Assembly: GCA_003524565.1 (NCBI GenBank)
Contig: DQGU01000129.1
Location: 1-9,616 of the forward strand
Source: Rhodospirillaceae bacterium
Lineage (GTDB): Bacteria > Pseudomonadota > Alphaproteobacteria > Micavibrionales > UBA2020
Direction of reading: 5' to 3'
DNA length: 9,616 nt
The translations under genes were made by a program, and so were the position numbers. The notes under the pieces are model-generated. The model saw only the letters and a program-made list of their open reading frames with translations, did no database searches and was not told the DNA's origin. Of the stretch, positions 6,269-9,616 are shown piece by piece. Each line of letters opens with the position of its first letter. The first letter of the stretch is position 1.

Positions 6269-7585
6269 ATGACGATGGCACAGGCAAAGCAAACCGCCGC
6301 TGGTGATTTCAAGGTAAAAGACTTCTCGCTGGCCGATTGGGGCCGCAAGGAAATCGCGATTGCCGAAACCGAAATGCCCGGTTTGATGGCGCTGCGCAGC
6401 GAATACAAAGGCAAGGCTCCGCTGAAAGGCGCACGCATTGTCGGCTGCCTGCACATGACCATCCAGACCGCCGTGCTGATTGAAACGCTGGTGGACCTTG
6501 GCGCGGAAGTGCGCTGGTCTTCTTGCAACATCTTCTCGACGCAAGACCAGGCTGCGGCCGCTATCGCCGCTGCGGGCATTCCGGTTTTTGCGTGGAAAGG
6601 CATGAACGAAGAAGAATTCTGGTGGTGCATCGAGCAGACCGTGCACGGCCCGAACGGCTGGGTGCCGAACATGATTCTGGATGACGGCGGCGACGTCACG
6701 CAGCTTATCCACCAGAAATATCCGGCGCTGCTGGACGGTATCAAAGGCCTTTCCGAAGAAACCACCACGGGCGTTCACCGCCTGTATGAAATGGCGAAAA
6801 AGGGCGAGCTGAAAGTGCCCGCCATCAACGTCAACGACAGTGTGACCAAATCCAAATTCGACAACCTGTATGGCTGCCGTGAATCCCTCGTGGACGGCAT
6901 CAAGCGCGCCACCGACGTGATGGTTGCGGGCAAAGTTGCCGTTGTTTGCGGTTATGGCGACGTGGGCAAAGGCTCCGCTGCCAGCTTGCGCACGCAGGGC
7001 GCGCGCGTTCTGGTCACTGAAATCGACCCCATCTGCGCGCTGCAGGCCGCGATGGAAGGCTATCAGGTCACGACGATGGAAGAGGCGGCGGCACAGGGCG
7101 ATATCTTCGTCACCGCCACCGGTAACGTCGATGTGATTACGCTCGACCACATGCGCGCAATGAAAGACCGTGCGATTGTGTGCAACATCGGCCACTTCGA
7201 CAGCGAAATCCAGATTGAGGCGCTGCGTAACTACAAATGGGAAAACGTCAAGCCGCAGGTGGACGAAGTCGTATTCCCCGACGGTAAAAAACTCATCGTT
7301 CTGGCCGAAGGCCGCCTTGTGAACCTTGGCTGCGCGACGGGGCATCCCAGCTTTGTGATGTCGTCGTCCTTCACCAATCAGGTTCTGGCGCAAATCGAGC
7401 TTTGGAACAACAGCGACAAGTACGAAAACAAAGTCTATGTCCTGCCGAAACATCTGGATGAAAAAGTCGCACGCTTGCACCTTGAAAAATTGGGCGTGAA
7501 GCTGACGAAGCTTACGGAAAAACAGGCCGATTATCTCGGCATGGACAGCGCCGGCCCCTTCAAGCCGGAACACTACCGCTACTAA
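6269..7585 (+). CDS. ahcY: S-adenosylhomocysteine hydrolase (adenosylhomocysteinase), insert-free form
   Basis: AhcY splits S-adenosylhomocysteine into homocysteine and adenosine using bound NAD, clearing the inhibitor made by methyltransferases. The 438-residue product has the substrate motif GCLHMTIQTAVLIETL (59-74, His62), ILDDGGD (136-142, Asp139), SEETTTGVHRLYEM (162-175, Glu164), NDSVTKSKFDNLYG (189-202) with Lys194, Asp198 and Asn199 equivalent to human Lys186, Asp190 and Asn191, the Rossmann glycine loop GYGDVGKG (228-235), NIGHFDSEI (306-314), GHPSFVMSSSFTNQ (358-371) and the typical ending KPEHYRY. Many bacterial enzymes are 460-495 residues because of an insert of about 40 residues after DDGGD; here only 20 residues separate DDGGD from SEETTTG, as in the 432-residue human enzyme. 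AAGGAG at 6257-6262 lies 6 bases before this ATG; a second ATG at 6275 is a less well spaced alternative. A strong terminator follows. Confidence 0.97.
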   Translation: MTMAQAKQTAAGDFKVKDFSLADWGRKEIAIAETEMPGLMALRSEYKGKAPLKGARIVGCLHMTIQTAVLIETLVDLGAEVRWSSCNIFSTQDQAAAAIAAAGIPVFAWKGMNEEEFWWCIEQTVHGPNGWVPNMILDDGGDVTQLIHQKYPALLDGIKGLSEETTTGVHRLYEMAKKGELKVPAINVNDSVTKSKFDNLYGCRESLVDGIKRATDVMVAGKVAVVCGYGDVGKGSAASLRTQGARVLVTEIDPICALQAAMEGYQVTTMEEAAAQGDIFVTATGNVDVITLDHMRAMKDRAIVCNIGHFDSEIQIEALRNYKWENVKPQVDEVVFPDGKKLIVLAEGRLVNLGCATGHPSFVMSSSFTNQVLAQIELWNNSDKYENKVYVLPKHLDEKVARLHLEKLGVKLTKLTEKQADYLGMDSAGPFKPEHYRY

Positions 7586-7593
7586 TCCGCTTC

Positions 7594-7613
7594 AAGCTAA
7601 AAATTTTTAGCTT
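7594..7613 (+). repeat. Perfect AT-rich palindrome after ahcY
   Basis: AAGCTAAAAATTTTTAGCTT is a perfect 20-base palindrome starting 9 bases after the ahcY stop and followed by two more T. It could fold as a weak hairpin that assists the downstream terminator, or be a binding site for a dimeric protein. It has no gap between its arms, so an RNA hairpin would have to sacrifice inner A-T pairs for the loop. Confidence 0.6.
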
Positions 7614-7618
7614 TTACA

Positions 7619-7652
7619 AACGCTTCCCTTGTTCGCGCAAGGGAAGCGTTTT
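7619..7652 (+). terminator. Intrinsic terminator of ahcY
   Basis: A 13-base perfect stem (AACGCTTCCCTTG at 7619-7631 with CAAGGGAAGCGTT at 7638-7650) closes a 6-base loop TTCGCG. The T-run is only four bases (7649-7652), two of them shared with the stem, so termination may be incomplete. It lies 34 bases after the ahcY stop and just 12 bases before the next start codon. Confidence 0.75.
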
Positions 7653-7663
7653 AACATGTTTGG

Positions 7664-9616
7664 GTGAACGGGGAAGAAATCAACAAAGATGCCGCCGCAT
7701 CAACGGAACCCAAACTGTCGCTGACCGACCGTCTGCTCGACGCGCTGGTGCCTGCGCGGCGTGAAAAACGCCACCTCTCGCGCCAGTATGACCGGCTGGA
7801 GGCGTTTTCGCGCGCCGTGCCGCTGGAATATTGCGGCTGGGATCAGGACGGCGTGCAGGCAATGTCGGCAGGTTTCTGCCAGCTTTTGGGCGTCGAAAAA
7901 GTCGAAAGCCTCGGCGATATACAAGAAGGCCTCGCCCCCGGCGATGCGGCCGCGCTCGAGGGGCTTTATGACCGTCTCCAGCAATACGGCGAACATTTCG
8001 ATATCGGTATGTATAGCCGCGGCGGCAAAACCGCACTCAAGGTTTTCGGCAAGCGTGGCGTGGTGCAAAACGGGCGGCAGATTTTCTCCGTCATCTGGGT
8101 CATGGATATTACCGACTTTGCGCAGGCCGCGCTCAAAAGCGTCGAGGCGATGGGCAAGGTCGAAAAACGCGAGGCGGATTTGCGCGGCAGCTTCAACGCA
8201 CTGCCCTATCCGGTCTGGATGCGCAACCATACGCTCGACCTGACATGGTGCAACAAACTTTATGCCCGCATTCTTGATGATACCGCCGCGGGGGCGGTCG
8301 CGGAACAAAAAGAGCTGCCGCTCACAGGTGCCGCGCGCAATGACGTGACGCAGCGCGTGCTGGCGCAGCGCGCCATGGCGAAACTATCGCCGCAATCCCT
8401 GCGCGGGCACATGATTGTCGATGGCCAGCGCCGCCTGTACGAGCTGATTGAAATACCGATGCCGCAGGAAAAGCGCATGATTGGCATCGCGATTGACGTG
8501 ACCAAAGAAGAAGAATGGGCGACGTCGTATGAGCGCCTGTCTGCATCCCAGCGCGAAACGCTGGAACAGCTGCGCACGGGCATCGCCATGTTCGATGCCG
8601 ATATGCGGCTTGAATTTTATAACTCGTATTACGAACAGCTGACCGGCATGCCTGGCCACTGGATGGATACCAAGCCGAAAATCCTCGAAGTTATCGACAA
8701 GCTGCGCGAGCTGCGCAAACTGCCCGAACAAGCCGACTACAAACAGTTCAAGCAGCAATGGGTCAGCCGCTTTACCTCGCTTCTGGAGCCGTACGAGGAA
8801 ATGCAATACCTGCCCGATGGCACGGTGGTGCGCCTGATTTGCGTGCCGCGCCCCATGGGCGGGCTGCTCCTGACGATGGAAGACGTGACCAGCCGTTTGC
8901 AGCTGGAAACGTCCTATAACACCCTTATGGCCGTGCAGCGCGAAACGCTGGATAATCTTGTCGAGGGCATCGCGGTTTACGGCGAAGACGGCCGTTTGCG
9001 CCTTTATAACGAAGCTTTCAAACGCATGTGGGACATCAAGCCCAAGGCGCTCGGCGAAGAGCCGCATATCACGCAGGTGCTCGACGGGCTGAGCGCCTTC
9101 TTCCCCTCCGCCGCGTGGCCGCAGATGAAAAACCTGCTGATGTCGAACGCGCTGGAGAGAGAGCCGCGCAAGGGGCGCCTCAGCCGCGCGGACGGCAGCG
9201 TGCTTGAATATTCCATCGTCCCGCTGCCGGATGGAAATATATTGAACGCATGGTTTGACATCACCGATACGGTCAAGGTCGAACAGGCGCTGATGGAGAA
9301 AAATTCCGCGCTGGAAGAGGCCGAACGCCTCAAAACCGACTTCCTCGCCAACGTGTCGTATCAGCTGCGCACGCCGCTCAACGCCATCATGGGCTTTACC
9401 GAGATGCTGCATCACCAGTATTTCGGCCCGCTGAACGAACGCCAGCTGGAATATACGTCGAACATGATAGAAGCCGGACAGCGTCTGGTATCGCTGGTGA
9501 ACGACATTCTCGACCTGTCCACCATCGAAGCGGGTTATCTGAAGCTTTACCCTGCCGATGTTAAAGTGCGTGTGCTGATTGAGCAGGTTGCGCATCTGAC
9601 GCAGGAATGGGCGCGC
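7664..9616 (+). CDS. divL: DivL-like multi-PAS kinase with Tyr at the phospho-acceptor site, 3'-truncated by window edge
   Basis: The frame stays open from the GTG at 7664 to the window end (651 codons). No signal peptide or membrane helix is seen. I read four PAS-like domains: about 50-150 (ending VMDIT), 175-280 (ending IDVT), 300-408 (ending MEDVT) and 427-534 (ending FDITD), then a coiled linker and a HisKA dimerisation domain from about 552. The H-box reads FLANVSYQLRTPLNAI: Tyr566 replaces the usual His. Caulobacter DivL has the same change at Tyr550 and a similar layout; there it is a membrane-linked cell-cycle regulator that acts with DivK on CckA and CtrA. The ATP-binding domain lies beyond the window. 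PAS 3 and PAS 4 share the opening QRETL and a GIA-F/Y-YN pattern, which suggests duplication. No Shine-Dalgarno sequence precedes the GTG; V29 (GTG) and M67 are other in-frame starts without better support. That this is DivL itself, and not another Tyr-bearing kinase, is inference. Confidence 0.8.
   Translation, partial: MNGEEINKDAAASTEPKLSLTDRLLDALVPARREKRHLSRQYDRLEAFSRAVPLEYCGWDQDGVQAMSAGFCQLLGVEKVESLGDIQEGLAPGDAAALEGLYDRLQQYGEHFDIGMYSRGGKTALKVFGKRGVVQNGRQIFSVIWVMDITDFAQAALKSVEAMGKVEKREADLRGSFNALPYPVWMRNHTLDLTWCNKLYARILDDTAAGAVAEQKELPLTGAARNDVTQRVLAQRAMAKLSPQSLRGHMIVDGQRRLYELIEIPMPQEKRMIGIAIDVTKEEEWATSYERLSASQRETLEQLRTGIAMFDADMRLEFYNSYYEQLTGMPGHWMDTKPKILEVIDKLRELRKLPEQADYKQFKQQWVSRFTSLLEPYEEMQYLPDGTVVRLICVPRPMGGLLLTMEDVTSRLQLETSYNTLMAVQRETLDNLVEGIAVYGEDGRLRLYNEAFKRMWDIKPKALGEEPHITQVLDGLSAFFPSAAWPQMKNLLMSNALEREPRKGRLSRADGSVLEYSIVPLPDGNILNAWFDITDTVKVEQALMEKNSALEEAERLKTDFLANVSYQLRTPLNAIMGFTEMLHHQYFGPLNERQLEYTSNMIEAGQRLVSLVNDILDLSTIEAGYLKLYPADVKVRVLIEQVAHLTQEWAR

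Noticed and set aside
6224..7573. Minus-strand open frame of 449 codons opposite ahcY
   Set aside because: Longer than the real gene but without motifs; ahcY is unambiguous on the plus strand.
7640..7680. CtrA-type TTAA-N7-TTAA site upstream of the divL-like gene
   Set aside because: One TTAA is present at 7651-7654, but the second half at the right spacing is missing.
8384..9595. Minus-strand open frame of 403 codons opposite the kinase gene
   Set aside because: The plus strand encodes PAS and HisKA motifs in one unbroken frame; the minus frame shows none.
1..9616. Mobile element, CRISPR array, tRNA or rRNA gene, or a defence system
   Set aside because: No transposase, terminal inverted repeats, spaced repeats, RNA gene signatures or foreign-looking segment was seen; the gene order is that of a conserved chromosomal region.

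Overview
This 9.6 kb window is GC-rich, densely coding and entirely plus-strand. It reads as a chromosomal core region of an alphaproteobacterium. The evidence is the gene order (accD-folC, then a short HPr kinase, rapZ, EIIA of the mannose family, HPr, and then ahcY followed by a multi-PAS kinase), the truncated form of HprK, and a final gene carrying the DivL hallmark (Tyr in place of the phospho-acceptor His). I cannot assign a genus. Several residue choices (His in the RapZ P-loop, an insert-free SAH hydrolase) suggest a lineage away from the well-studied Rhizobiales and Rhodobacterales.

Layout: (1) 1-744, the 3' part of accD (fatty acid synthesis), whose zinc-ribbon end lies before the window. 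(2) 788-2194, folC (folate polyglutamylation), GTG start. (3) 2240-6174, a tightly packed cluster hprK-rapZ-EIIA-HPr-EI with gaps or overlaps of -4 to +4 bases, so translation is probably coupled. No EIIB or EIIC permease is present in the window, so this looks like a regulatory phosphotransferase relay (PEP to EI to HPr to EIIA), with HprK acting on a serine of HPr and RapZ as a nucleotide/RNA-linked regulator. (4) 6175-6268, an AT-rich gap with a possible promoter. (5) 6269-7585, ahcY (S-adenosylhomocysteine hydrolase), followed by an AT-rich palindrome and a strong hairpin terminator. (6) 7664 to the end, the first 651 codons of a four-PAS, DivL-like pseudokinase/kinase, cut by the window edge before its ATP-binding domain is complete.

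How the genes work together: accD and folC are housekeeping genes upstream of, and possibly co-transcribed with, the PTS cluster. The PTS genes form one signalling module that would sense PEP and nucleotide status. ahcY appears to be a separate transcription unit, bounded by its own leader and terminator. The DivL-like gene starts only about a dozen bases after the terminator, with no visible Shine-Dalgarno sequence, which is the main regulatory oddity.

I did not find a new defence, mobile or biosynthetic system. The points worth a second look are unusual residues in known families, the divL start region, and short repeats at the end of rapZ and in front of ahcY.
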